From Stenocarpella maydis (taxonomy: Eukaryota; Ascomycota; Sordariomycetes; Diaporthales; Diaporthaceae): a stretch of 62,073 nucleotides of DNA. Within the stretch, counting starts at the first letter, position 1, and each line of letters starts with the position of its first letter. The position numbers and the translations under genes are program-made. A model generated the notes under the pieces. It was not told where the DNA came from. It did not search any database and saw nothing but the letters and a program-made list of their open reading frames with translations. Of the stretch, positions 11,096 to 21,941 are shown one piece after another. The stretch spans positions 1,148 through 63,220 of the forward strand of contig NQMI01000148.1 in assembly GCA_002270565.1 (NCBI GenBank), read 5' to 3'.

Positions 11096-12592
11096 TATTA
11101 TGAACCAACACAAAGGTAACCCAGGATCCAGGGTAACCAAGAACAACTACCACAACGCAACCCCGCAGACACAAGATAACGGGATATATTAGGTTAGGGT
11201 TAGGGTCAGAACCCTACCAACCAGGGTAAATTAACGAGACTACTAGTAATCCTAACGACTCCAGGGTAAACTAATAAAGTCATCAACAGTCCATACGATC
11301 CATCACCAAATATAAATGAAGAGTTAGGATATATAAGAACATAGTTATTACCATAATAAATAGCTTTCATAGAATAAACTCTTCAGTCATTAATCTAAAT
11401 ATTTAGTCTTACTAACTAAATGGCCTTGTAGCTTATAATTATATCCTCTTTATAAATAGTATCTTTATATATTATAACTTAATTATATACTACCTCTATA
11501 CTACTCTACTAATATAAACTTTATAGGTTACCTATTAAACCCTATAAAGGTTTAATATAATTATAATATTTTAATAACTCTTATTTAGAATAGCTATATA
11601 TATAACTAACTAAGTAATATAAAGAAATAATATTAATTACCTCCTCTAATAATAGATAAGCTTAAGTTATAAGTGTTTAAGAAATGGCCCTATAGATTAA
11701 AGCCCTTTAGCAGGAAATCAACTATCTCTATATAGTTTAGTAAGCTAAGGCTTATAAGATAGACAAGCTCAGCCCTTATAAGGGAGATAAGGGAACCCTC
11801 TAGGGATTCCTTACTTAATATTATGCTTATTTCTAATATTATAAACTTTAGTTTAGGACTAATTACAATAAGATTATCTTTACTGGATATTAGCTTAAAG
11901 GAAATAGTCTTACTTAATTTAAACCTATTCCTAAAGACTATTTAGAGAATAATAAAATAAACTAAGATAAAAATACTAAAGCTATCTTTAGGAAATATAA
12001 TAACTTTAAATAAGCCTTAAAGGACACCTTTAGCAACCTAAATAAGGAATAAATTGCTAAATAATAGCTTATATAACTTAAATAGTAAGGCTTAGCTTCT
12101 AAATATACTACCTACTTTAAATAACTTGTTACTTATATTAGTTAGGGTAATAAAGCATTTATAAGCTAGTTCTATAAAAGACTTAAAGAAGATATTAAAA
12201 ATAAGCTTTCTAAAGCAAATACGTCCAATGAATTTATAAAGTATATTGCTATAGTTATATGCATTAATAACTAACTATTTAAAAAATAATAAGAGCATTA
12301 ATATAAGAATCCTAAAAGCTAATAAAAGCCCTAATACCAACCTAATAATAGGAAGAAATACTACTATAAGGGTAACTTTTATAGCAATTAGTAATAATAA
12401 TAAGGAACTATCTATAATACCCGTTTAGGACTTATAGAACTTAATGCAATATAATAATGTCCTAGTAATAACTAGAAGTACTATAATTACGGAAAATAAG
12501 GATACTTCCCTAAGGAATACTACTAATCTAGAAAACAACTATAGAGACCCATCCTAAAAGAATAATAATAAGTTAATATAGCTATATATTAT
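11096..12592 (+). mobile_element. RIP-degraded Ty3/gypsy (chromovirus-type) 5' part: LTR and gag
   Basis: From 11096 (TATTATGAACCAACAC, a decayed TGTTAT... start) to roughly 11560 the sequence resembles the LTR at 50974-51417, especially the stretch CATAGAATAAACTCTTCAGTCAT. Downstream a gag-like frame (about 11640-12590) can be read through TAG/TAA stops: a helical core with NKAFISQFYKRLKEDIKNKL (one RIP stop read as Q) near 12150-12210, then a decayed zinc knuckle near 12475-12520 (KYYNYGK, stop, GYFPKEYYQS) in which Cys codons have become Tyr. It is cut at 12593 by the next LTR. A homologous gag reappears at 60030-60370. Confidence 0.65.
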
Positions 12593-13184
12593 TGTTAAAC
12601 GGAACCGCTCAGCAGGGCGTTAGTACTCCGTGCAAGGAGTTACCCTAGACTTCGTTGTAAGGAGTTACCCTAGACTTTCTAGCAAGGAGTTACCCTAGAC
12701 TTGCGAGTCAGGCGATTTTCGCTAAGTACGCCCAGTGCGTGCGTGACGCAAGATGAGTTTGGTGGCCGTGAGTCGATTATTTTGGCCTGCATTTGCACCT
12801 TAATTCAGACCTCTGCATTACCCTTATTTCTTACCCAAAAAGTATATGACTTAGTGCATTGGATAGCCTGATTTCTGAAGTTTGTATGTACTTAATTTGG
12901 GCATTGCTAGGGCTATGGTTGGCTGGCTGCTTGGAACCAAAGATGGTGTGTTGGAAGGGCGAATTTTCCGGCATTTGCAAATTTGCACCAGAGCCTACCG
13001 CAGCGTGCCCAGGGGTGAGACGACGTCGGAGGGTATATAAGGAGGGCTTACAGAAGCCCAACTTAATTCAATACAAAGTTGTCCAGACCATTGTCAATCG
13101 TCCGAATTCGCCTCAGAGCACCACACTGCGACCCTGCCTAAACACACGCTGAACTGAATGCTATTTTATAGCACAAATTCATCA
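12593..13184 (+). repeat. Long terminal repeat, family A, copy 1 (592 bp)
   Basis: Starts TGTTAAACGG and ends ATTCATCA (TG...CA). It contains three ~25-bp tandem units with the core AAGGAGTTACCCTAGACTT (12634, 12659 and 12683), and a promoter-like GGGTATATAAGG near 13031. A second copy lies at 59423-60018 in inverse orientation and differs at few positions, mostly transitions. Unlike its surroundings it is barely RIP-mutated, so it arrived late or has escaped. No matching short duplication flanks it. Sequence to the left is chromovirus gag; to the right starts an unrelated large dead ORF. Whether it is a solo LTR or the 5' LTR of what follows is unresolved. Confidence 0.7.
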
Positions 13185-13214
13185 GAGCTATTAATAGTTT
13201 AAAAGGCTAAGTTA

Positions 13215-15400
13215 GCCCTATGAATGATCCTGATGCCCCCATGCTTACTATTGAGTACCCAGACCCTTCTAATTAGGTTGGCCTTAAAGTATAACTTTTA
13301 GCATTGCCCTTTATTATAAATTTTAATGATATTAACCCTATATAGCAGCTAAGATTTCCCAACCCATGTGATATCTGCAATTAAGGAAACTAGGATTGCA
13401 GAGCTAGTATAGACCTAATAAAAGACCCGTTTAAAACTAGAATCCTTAATAATAGGTTGGTACTCTCCTAAGCTTTTAATATATCAGACCTTTTAGTGCG
13501 ACTACTATTCTTTTAGAACTAAAAATGGGGGCATAGTAATTATATATAGCGGGTGGTGGATATATATTTTGAGGGCGTTAATCCCTATTCTTAGTTTAGA
13601 GACCCCCCTGGGTAGAAGAACCTGTTTAGCACTTATTATAGCAACTTCCTTATAACCCTTTATAATGCAGAAGGTCTCCTAGCTTAAGAGGCATACCTGC
13701 ATACTGATTATATTCTGGGACTTATTAATTAGTAGCTAATTAATTTTAGCAATCTGGTCTTTATAGTGCCTATAACCTATAATATTAATGGAGAACCCCC
13801 TAGATTATAAAGATATTACTTACTAAAGGATAGCTAGAGGTTTATCATTTAAGTTATATATACCCCAGGCTATTAGGTATTAAGCATCTTTAATAGGGAT
13901 ACTAAATAACTCAGTATAATTAACACTCATTCTGATTGGAGAACTCATAATAAGATATACCCCTATATAAGGGACTGCATTACATACTTCCTTACCCTTG
14001 GGCTACCTAAAGGATTCTCAAAATAGGCATGCACGGCGGTCCAGGTAAAGGTAATGCTGTAGCTGGGATTAACTGCCTGTGGACTTCTTATAGCCACCTA
14101 TATTTCCTTCTTCTTTTAAGAGAATTATAGAAAGAATAGCTAGGAGTTTAGAGACTGGATTAAGACCAGGCTGCTTAAATCCGCCCCTTCTAGCTTACCC
14201 ACTAAGAAAGCCTTAGCTCTTATCTAGGGTTTTGCTATCCAATTGGAAATTAATAGATCCAGGCATTTAATCAGGGGCATTTAGAATACTCTAGTTATCA
14301 GCTATAATAAGTATGAGAGGCTTATAGTAGGAAAGAATGTTATATACTCTTAAGCTAATATCTTAGAGATAAATAAGGGGGAGACCAAGTATTGCGCCAT
14401 ACCTAGTATGGGATTAGAGCTAGGATAAAATCTGCTGGGCTTCCTTATAGCAAGATTTAATAAGGCTGATCTTTTGAGGCCTACTAACGTCCGGACTTCC
14501 AGGTTGAGTAAAACTCCTGTTGCCCCTAACAACTTGAAGAACTAGCTACTTATCCTAATATCTAAGATACCTAGTGCAGCCGTGAAGAATCTGATTACGA
14601 TATCTAGGCTTGGACTTCATAAGAACCCATCCAAGACACCTGAGCCTCTGCCTTAGGTAGATGGGGCATGGATATATGGAGAAGATGGTCTTGGGATACT
14701 GAGTGAAGCAAGAACTGCTCCATGAATGCCTGATTGGAGTAGGGCCGGAATGCTATAGGGTAACCCTATTAAACTTCTCTTGCAGTAGATATTAGAGGCA
14801 AGCATTAGGAATATGTCTCCAGAAGGAAACGTGAATATGGGTGAGATAACCCCTAAGCGATTGGGTATCTTAAGGTCTTCATTATTATCTCTATCCTCTA
14901 TTCTGGCTATACCGCTACTATATTGCCTATTGCCCGTTATAATGAGAATCATATTGATTTAGGAGCACAACCGGAATGCAAGCAAGTAGGTAGGAACTAA
15001 GGAAGCAAATTGCTGGGTTCCCATACTGGTAATTAATAATAGCCATTAATCCTGGGCTTATAAAAAGGTAGCTAAGCAAGAGGAGAAGGATTGTAGACTG
15101 AGTATACTGTAGCAGAATAAGAGTAGGAATAAGCGGGCTAGGAATTAAGAGCTATAAAGGGTCTAATAGAGCTGAATTCAGGTGGCTTATCTGATTAGAG
15201 GAGGAAAGTAATTTTGGTTGTTTTAGGCGGACCATTACTTATTCTTTATAATGGTCTGGAGAGGGGTATATTCCGGGGTCTAGGGGAACCGGTATATTTT
15301 GGAATCTGGAGGAAAACCAGCCTTAGCATCCCCCCCTCCCTCTAAGACTATAAGAAGGGGCCTTCTTATATTGCTTTTAAGAAATTTCTAATCCTAGAGA
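13215..15400 (+). pseudogene. RIP-destroyed ~720-codon ORF with a Ulp1-like protease segment
   Basis: A single plus-strand frame begins MNDPDAPMLTIEYPDPSN about 30 bp after the LTR and can be followed to about 15400 through some 40 stops, nearly all TAG or TAA in place of probable CAG/CAA. Around 13830-14125 it reads like the catalytic part of a Ulp1/C48 cysteine protease: VIYTPGYQVLSIFNRD (one RIP stop read as Q), a following R, and QLGLTACGLLIATYISFFF (one RIP stop read as Q) with Cys-Gly at the expected end. The rest, basic and low in features, I do not recognise. Ulp1-like proteases occur in several fungal and plant transposons, so a TE gene is more likely than a host gene. It is non-functional as it stands. 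Confidence 0.5.
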
Positions 15401-15712
15401 ATTAATCTTTTTATACCCTATGAATTTATATTTATTAGATATATATATGTATACTGTGAAACTATTTCTTGTACCCTCTTTTTCTGCCTTTTCTTTTTAG
15501 TACCCTTTATTCCCCTTATAACTCTCCTATTGCGTTAGGGACTCCTCTTCTTGCCTTTTACGCTCCTCTTGGGGTGGTTGCTTGATTAGGGCTCTAGCAG
15601 AACGTGTGCCTTTTTGTGTGTGTGGAGGTTTTGTCCTCTCGCTCCCCCCTTTGGGCCTGTTTTCAGTAACACCCGTATGGTGATAATAAAGTGTTTATAT
15701 AGGTATAGATTG
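15401..15712. other. AT-rich to mixed spacer
   Basis: T-rich sequence between the dead ORF and the MULE. No gene seen. Confidence 0.4.
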
Positions 15713-18671
15713 GAGATCGGAGATTTGCAGGGCAAAAAACGGAGGGTACAGGGCAACATGTACCCCCCGTGCGCTAACGTTTTTTTCCACCACCCATTCG
15801 CCATACAAAACAATAATATACAATCATTAACTTCACATATCTATCGCTATATATATGCCACTATTATCGCTTCAGCTTGCCCCCATAATTTCTTCTGCCC
15901 TAGTATTTTGCTACTTCTTTCTTTATCTAATGGGGCATTCCTTAACCGATCCGAGCACCTGAATCTCCTCTTGGGTGTCCTTCTCATTGCTAATAAGGTC
16001 CTCTACAGTTAGATCTACCCGTAGCAGCTAGTTAACTATCTTATAAGCTCTTATATAGCGCTTCTTAGCTATTAGCTTGGGTGTTGCGGTTGTCGCCACT
16101 AGCAAGGCTAGCAAGGCTACAGCTGCAGAATATTATTTCAGAAGCTAATAAGTAGCTAACTTCATGAGCCCTACCTCTAACTGCTTATCTCATCAGACTG
16201 CTTCTCACTAGTTCTTCCTGTTATAAGAGTCCTCTTAATCAAGGGACTAAGGGATCTTATCATTCCACTCAAATACTAAGTTAATTCGTTACATAAAAGC
16301 TATAGTCGTCCTCATTTTATCACCTGCCTTACTACCCAGACTAGTAGTTATTAAGGTTGTCTTCTTACCTAGTATGGCTTGCCTATAGTTGATAAGAATT
16401 CCTTCTTCTTATGCACTAAATATACTCTTATTATAAGGTCATCCCTTTATAGTAGTAACCTTATTGGGCTTATAAATAAGAAGGAGAGGATTCACAATCA
16501 AGAGGTTATAATTAAGCTAGTAGAACTTAGGGATATCCTCCTTCTTAAGTGAGTAATCGGCTTCCTTATAGTTAGCAATTCAGCTTATATAGGGCAAGCT
16601 GAATTAGGTATAGATGGGGCAAACATATATAACTAGTAAGTAGTTGCCCTATAGGATCTTCTTCTTAACCATTAGAAATACGGAATTCCTTTCTATTATA
16701 AGAAGCTTAAGAGCTACCCATATAACTTAAAGCAGAAGCTTGCTAACCTACTTCTTCCCATTAAACTTCTCTAGTGCTACTATCTTTTAATAAGCTTGCT
16801 TAATATATAAAGTATAAGAACTATTACTAATTATCTTATTAGTAGCTTGGATTAGATAGAGAATATTCCCCATTCTATAGCTAAGATAAACCTTTAGCTT
16901 GCGGTATATAGATTCTGTGGAGGAGGTTATATATATATTGAAGTTAAGGTTCTTATAGGTCTTATATGCAGCCTATTTAGCAATAATCTTCTCTCCTTTA
17001 TTAATATACTAGGTCTAAAGGTAGTTAATAATTACCTCTTGATTTAAGAACTTCTCTTAAAGGCGCTACTAAGCCGTATTATAGATCTTATAATTAGTTA
17101 AGTACTCTATGAATTTAAGTAGGTTGAATAGAGCTTGGCGGGTATAGGAGATATCCTCTAGATTAGGGACCTTTACAGGTATTATAGCCTTATTTCTTCC
17201 TAGCGCATTAAGTAAGGCTAGATATAGGCTTTCTTCCTTATCTGCTTCCTCATCTGCTTCCTTATCTGCTTCTTCCTCCTTATCTGCTGCTGTTACCTAT
17301 AGCTTCTTCTACTTCTTCTTAATATATAGGGTAACGTTTATATTAATATAGAAGATATATAATTAGTAGTATACCTGGGGGAATTTATGCTTAAGAGTAT
17401 TAATTAGAGTAGTATTGTAATTAGTTATGCAGATTATTAGCTTATTAGCTTGGTAATAGTAAAGGAGCTTATAAACTTACTTAAAAAGCTACTAGAAGTT
17501 AGGTTTCTTCTTACTATTAATAACGCCCTAGAATAAGGGCAGGTTCTTCCTTATATAGATTATATAAGTGCCTTGGAAGTATGACATCTTTTTATTATTT
17601 ATTAAGTCTATATAGTCCATAAATAGGTACTATGTAAAGTAATTCTCTTAGATTTATGCCATCTGCTTGTTTATATACCAGAAGATGCCTGTAACATTAT
17701 TCTTACCGTCTATAGTAAAGCGGTACTAGTATTCCTTCTTTTAAAGTAAATCTAATAAGGCTTATATTAAAGTATAGATTCCTTTCTTCCACTTACGCCA
17801 ACCTACTTGCTAGTCCTTTATAGTATTTAGTCCTATAATTATATTGGGATATTGCTATTAGAGTGCTAATTTAAGCTTCTTTAGCTTAGCTATTAATAGG
17901 TCTTGGGCAGTATAAGAGGGGAAATCGCGCTAGGCTTCTATTAGCTTTGCCTAGCCATACTAGGCTTTACTAACTTCTTGAGGACTATAAGAATAATGCT
18001 CTAGGTTATTAATATAGAGGACCTATCTGCTAGCAGTCTTCTTAATATAGTGGGCAAGTGCTAACCAGCTATAGTTAACCTTAATTAAAGAGGAATTCGT
18101 TATTATAGTGCTAGCATATTTAGTGCTGCGATAATACTACAAACGGGCATACTTAGGGCTAGAATCCTCCTTTACCATTATATAACTAGCTTGCTTTATA
18201 GCCTTATCTAAATCAGCCTTAAGCTCCTTATAAGTATTGTATCCATTGTAGAAAAATTTTAGGTAGTTAGCAGGTTGGGAAAGTACCGGAAGTTGGTTAT
18301 TTGTAACAGTAATTAGGTGGTTCCAGGTATAATAATTTGCCTACTATTGCTTCTTAAGGTGAGTATAGTTAGGCACTAGCGCTATTGCTATAATACTAGA
18401 AAATTTAATTCTGATGGATAAGATATATTTTTAATGATAAGATGATTGATTGCAAGAGGAATTTAGTCCGTATTGTATGTGATGGGTGGTTGGTGAGGGA
18501 GTATTATCTGGTAGCAGAAGGAGGATTGGCAGGTCTGCAGGTTGGGGGCACAAAAAGCACTTGGTGTGGGTGGTGCGTGTGTAAGCTGACGTTGAATGGA
18601 GCGCTCTGATTGGTTGGTGGGTACTTGTTGCCCTGTACCCTCTGTTTTTTGCCCTGCAAATCTCCGATCTC
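15713..18671 (-). mobile_element. Mutator-like element (MULE), copy 1, RIP-degraded
   Basis: Bounded by inverted repeats of at least 55 bp: the left starts GAGATCGGAGATTTGCAGGG at 15713 and continues through AAAACGGAGGGTACAGGG; the right is its reverse complement ending CCGATCTC at 18671. The minus strand encodes a transposase readable through RIP stops from about 18380 down to 16000. The MULE domain is recognisable near 17480-17660 (FMDYIDLINNKKMSYFQGT, then GVINSKKK), the D-x-x-Y-x-T-N box and what follows. The sequence atagatt flanks both ends (15705-15711 and 18672-18678), offset by one base on the left, perhaps a decayed 9-bp target duplication. The same family is at 29121-32140. Size and domain recall the Fusarium Hop type. 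Confidence 0.75.
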
Positions 18672-19197
18672 ATAGATTATAGCCTAGAGGCTGCCTTTAA
18701 AGATATGCCGTTAGCTATCGCTATACAGGCATTATGAATATTAGCTTCTATATATTGCTTTATAATGGTTTAGTTGAGTTGTAAAAGAAGCTTGGTAAAA
18801 AGAAAAAAATCCCTTGTTAAGGAATTAAAGTTTTTTATAGGGGGGTACTAGACGCGAACATCGCGTCACGCGTATGCGGGGGGGCTGGGCCGGAACAGGG
18901 AGGGGCCGAATGTGGGCTACCCACGTTATTAGCAATATGTTGACGGCCACGGTCTAGCTAGACACTTCCTAAGAGTAGTTAATTACCCCCGTCCCGATGT
19001 CTTACCGATCTCAAATACGTAGCGGATGTCACGTCACAGTCTACACAGTAGCGCAATGGAGAAGAGGAAATTGGTTTTGTGCAAAGTACATCTCTTATTA
19101 AGAAACCCATAAATTATATGTACATGAAGGTAGTCCGTCTCACTAGGACAGCATACTGCAGAATCTAGACGCTCGTCCTCAGATACTTCCTTGGCGT
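18672..19197. other. Boundary between TE cluster and gene island
   Basis: AT-rich to about 18830, then a short G-rich, CpG-rich stretch (18850-18910) and normal composition. The 3' end of xylanase A lies here. No gene seen. Confidence 0.5.
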
Positions 19198-19979
19198 CTA
19201 GGAGACAGTGATGGTGCCGGAGCCAGAGCTTCCAAAACCCTCGAGTGAGACGATCTGGTATGCGGCGGCACTGAGGGGGTTGTGGGTCATTCCTTTGGAA
19301 TTGTAGTAGTTGTAGTGGTTGGCAGTTGTGACTGTCCCACTAGAGCGTTTCTGCTGACGAACAGACCAATTTTGGATATAGTTGTTGCCGCGGTCCACGG
19401 TGCAGACCTGGTAGGAACTACCGTCGCTGGTAAGTGTGCCCTTGTTGGTGCCTTGGGAGCAAGGATTGTAGGAGCCGTAGTCCTCAAGAATCTTATGGGA
19501 GTGGTCAGCATTGCTAACTACGTAATATTTCCGCGTCGGAGGCGGATTGGGGGGGGAGAAGGTGAGCGGGCAGTGACATACATAGTTTTCGCCCTGTTGG
19601 GACCAGGTGTACACAGCGAGGTAGAAGTTGCCCTGGGCACTTATATTGCCAGAGAATGTGACATTGCGGTCAGTGGCTTTGCTCCAACCCTTTCCAGAGG
19701 TGAAATCGCTGATGCTTTGCCACTGAACGGAGAACTGGCCGGCATTACCATTCTGGTAATTAGCGTTGCCACCAGCACCATCGGTCCCTGGACGAAGTGT
19801 TAAATTCATTTTGCATATGTGACAGGATGGCAGGGGAACGTACAGAACTGCCAGAAGAAACCGTTGTTCGTGCCCTGACCGTTGGGGGTACTGCGCTTGT
19901 CGACCGCAGCCGAGGTTGGAGCTGCGACTGAGCCAACAATGAAGCACGCAGCGACGAGCGCGGTATCGAAAAAACGCAT
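19198..19979 (-). CDS. Secreted endo-1,4-beta-xylanase, GH11 family, with shortened thumb
   Basis: Three exons, 19979-19844, 19787-19582 and 19491-19198 (introns 56 and 90 bp), encode 211 aa. A signal peptide (about residues 1-20) and a dibasic KR site at 28-29 precede the beta-jelly-roll. The first splice completes the FWTDG strand; the second joins QQGENY to ILEDYGSYNP. By alignment to GH11 xylanases, Glu112 is the nucleophile and Glu198 (VSLEGFGSSG) the acid/base. GH11 enzymes hydrolyse internal beta-1,4 bonds of xylan outside the cell. Odd points: the segment that normally reads R-x-N-x-PSI-x-GT-x-TF-x-QYWSVR is here DRGNNYIQNWSVR, so about seven residues including the PSI thumb tip are absent. 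Two extra Cys (125, 144) could pair. No CBM. Activity may be altered. Confidence 0.88.
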
Positions 19980-21863
19980 GATGGGCAGAGGTTCGTAAGC
20001 GGATTGTCTTATTTCAAGGCGGTGGACAGTTGCGATGGGTAAGGTCTACTGGTGTCGAAGCTGGACTTTGTGACACTTAAATATCCCTTGGCGACGCTGC
20101 TGTGTGTGCCGTGCCATGTGACAAATTAAGTGGTCTCGTGTTTCTTACGACCCATGTGGAAAAATCGAATCGCTCGATCAGGCTTAGGGTCAAGGTCGCC
20201 GCGAAGAACCCAGTCGTTTTGTGGAGTATCGTGCGATTTACCCAGTGGCTATATTGTTGCTTGGGCGGATAAATTGGCAGTTGGAAATTAATCTGGGGTC
20301 TTGATTGGTGGGATGAGCGGCAGTTGTTTATTGTGAACCCGTTGTTTCATCCTGGAGGTTCAAACAAGCTTTCTGGAAATGCCGGCACTCTAGTTAGGTG
20401 CATCGGTGGGGCTGGTAGTGGTATGTACCTAGGTAGTCTCATTTTTTATCCGTAAACACAAGTACAGTTTATGTTAACTTTGGTTCGATAAGCACTGGCT
20501 ATACAAAGAGACAACCTTATGACACCCAGAAATCAGGGGATGTCCCCTCACAAGATCTGCATTCGTGTTTACGGTACATTGGCCACATCGGGTTTCGGCA
20601 ACAGGACTTCAGGAAGATCTACTCCGTAATCCACCTATTTACTTGATCCCATAATTGAATCCCATAGATGCCTGTCATATGTCTATTTTTGCTGTGAACA
20701 GCATCTGACGCGTAATGAGGTACTCCTGGAATTAGGAAGTATTGCCGATCTCAATCAGCGATACACAAATCTAGTATTGCAAAGTAAGACGAGAGAGTCA
20801 TAATTGATCGAAGCTGCTCGAATACCATATATTCCTGGCCGGCGCAAGGTAGCTGAGTCACCGGATCGACCTGTGTTCTCCCACTGGGACAGACTATCCC
20901 ACGATATTAACTGGTAGTTGAACGCAGCAAAGTTGGACACATACGGGTCTCACTGCAAAGGATATCGGTGAGAAACCCCTTCTGCAATAGTGTGACTGAT
21001 ACGCAGAGTCAAAGAGACACCATGGGAGATCTCCAGCCACTGTTAAAAAATGATTCCTTCATCCACAGCTAAGTACTTCATGCCTTCAGCGTCATTCGGA
21101 TGTTGCTCGGTCGGCTGAACCGGACCGACAACTTCCCGATCAGTCCATAATATACACGCTACGGCCTTAGGCTGCGGGGACCAAGTACGCGTGGGTGGCC
21201 AACGTAGTGTTGCGAGATGGGCGATGGTCCCGTTGAAGTGTGGGATCAGCCAGTCTGGCGCCTCAATAGCCGGGAGGCACGAACAGTCACCGGACGCGCC
21301 CCTTTAGTGGCAATATCAGCAGAAATGATCAAGCAGAGGAATACATACCCGTAATTGGCGAATGGGAGTTTAGTTACAAGCACGGGACCAGCCAGGCCAC
21401 CTAGAGTATGAGAGAGAAGGACCGTATTAATGATAATATTGAGCCACTGCCAACATTAGGGGCCCCCTGACAGTACCGACGTCCGTACTGCAGCACGGAT
21501 CTACAATCCTCCATAGCCCTATGTAACTGTATCTATATATTCTATTCATTTTATACCATTAGGGCAGATTCGGAACCTTGTACTATGAGCTGCGCCTTAA
21601 CAGCGATCGACAATCCCGCATGATCACTTCAGAAAAGAATCTTATTTAATGCTGAGCGACGAGAGATTGCGGAACAGGTTTTAATTTTCCTAGGAGGAAT
21701 CGAGGTGCTGAATCAGATAACACACATAAAACCAACAACGCTTCAAATGTTGTTCCACAGAATTACAGCAACGTCACACCCATACGCTAGTGTGTGCGAG
21801 TCTTGGGGACAGATCCCACTAGCACAGATCTACACACCACTAATAATTATACGCTAGATCAGT
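19980..21863. other. Long gene-free stretch upstream of xylanase A
   Basis: The first 150 bp upstream of the ATG should be the promoter; ATATTTAAG on the minus strand near 20085 is a possible TATA element about 100 bp upstream. A perfect TACCTAGGTA lies at 20426-20435. The remainder has normal composition, short ORFs only and no recognisable domain. Confidence 0.5.
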
Positions 21864-21941
21864 ACGATAAATTAACCAGATAGATTAACATGATAGATTA
21901 ACACGATAGAGTAACACGATAAATTACCATGATGAATTGAC
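21864..21941. repeat. 13-bp minisatellite, six units
   Basis: Six consecutive 13-bp units with consensus ACGATARATTAAC: ACGATAAATTAAC, CAGATAGATTAAC, ATGATAGATTAAC, ACGATAGAGTAAC, ACGATAAATTACC and ATGATGAATTGAC. Intergenic, no coding frame. Unit-to-unit differences show it is not brand new. Confidence 0.85.

Noticed and set aside
11190..11215. Telomere-like TTAGGGTTAGGG
   Set aside because: Two units inside an LTR-like sequence; no array, so not a telomere or a clear interstitial telomere.
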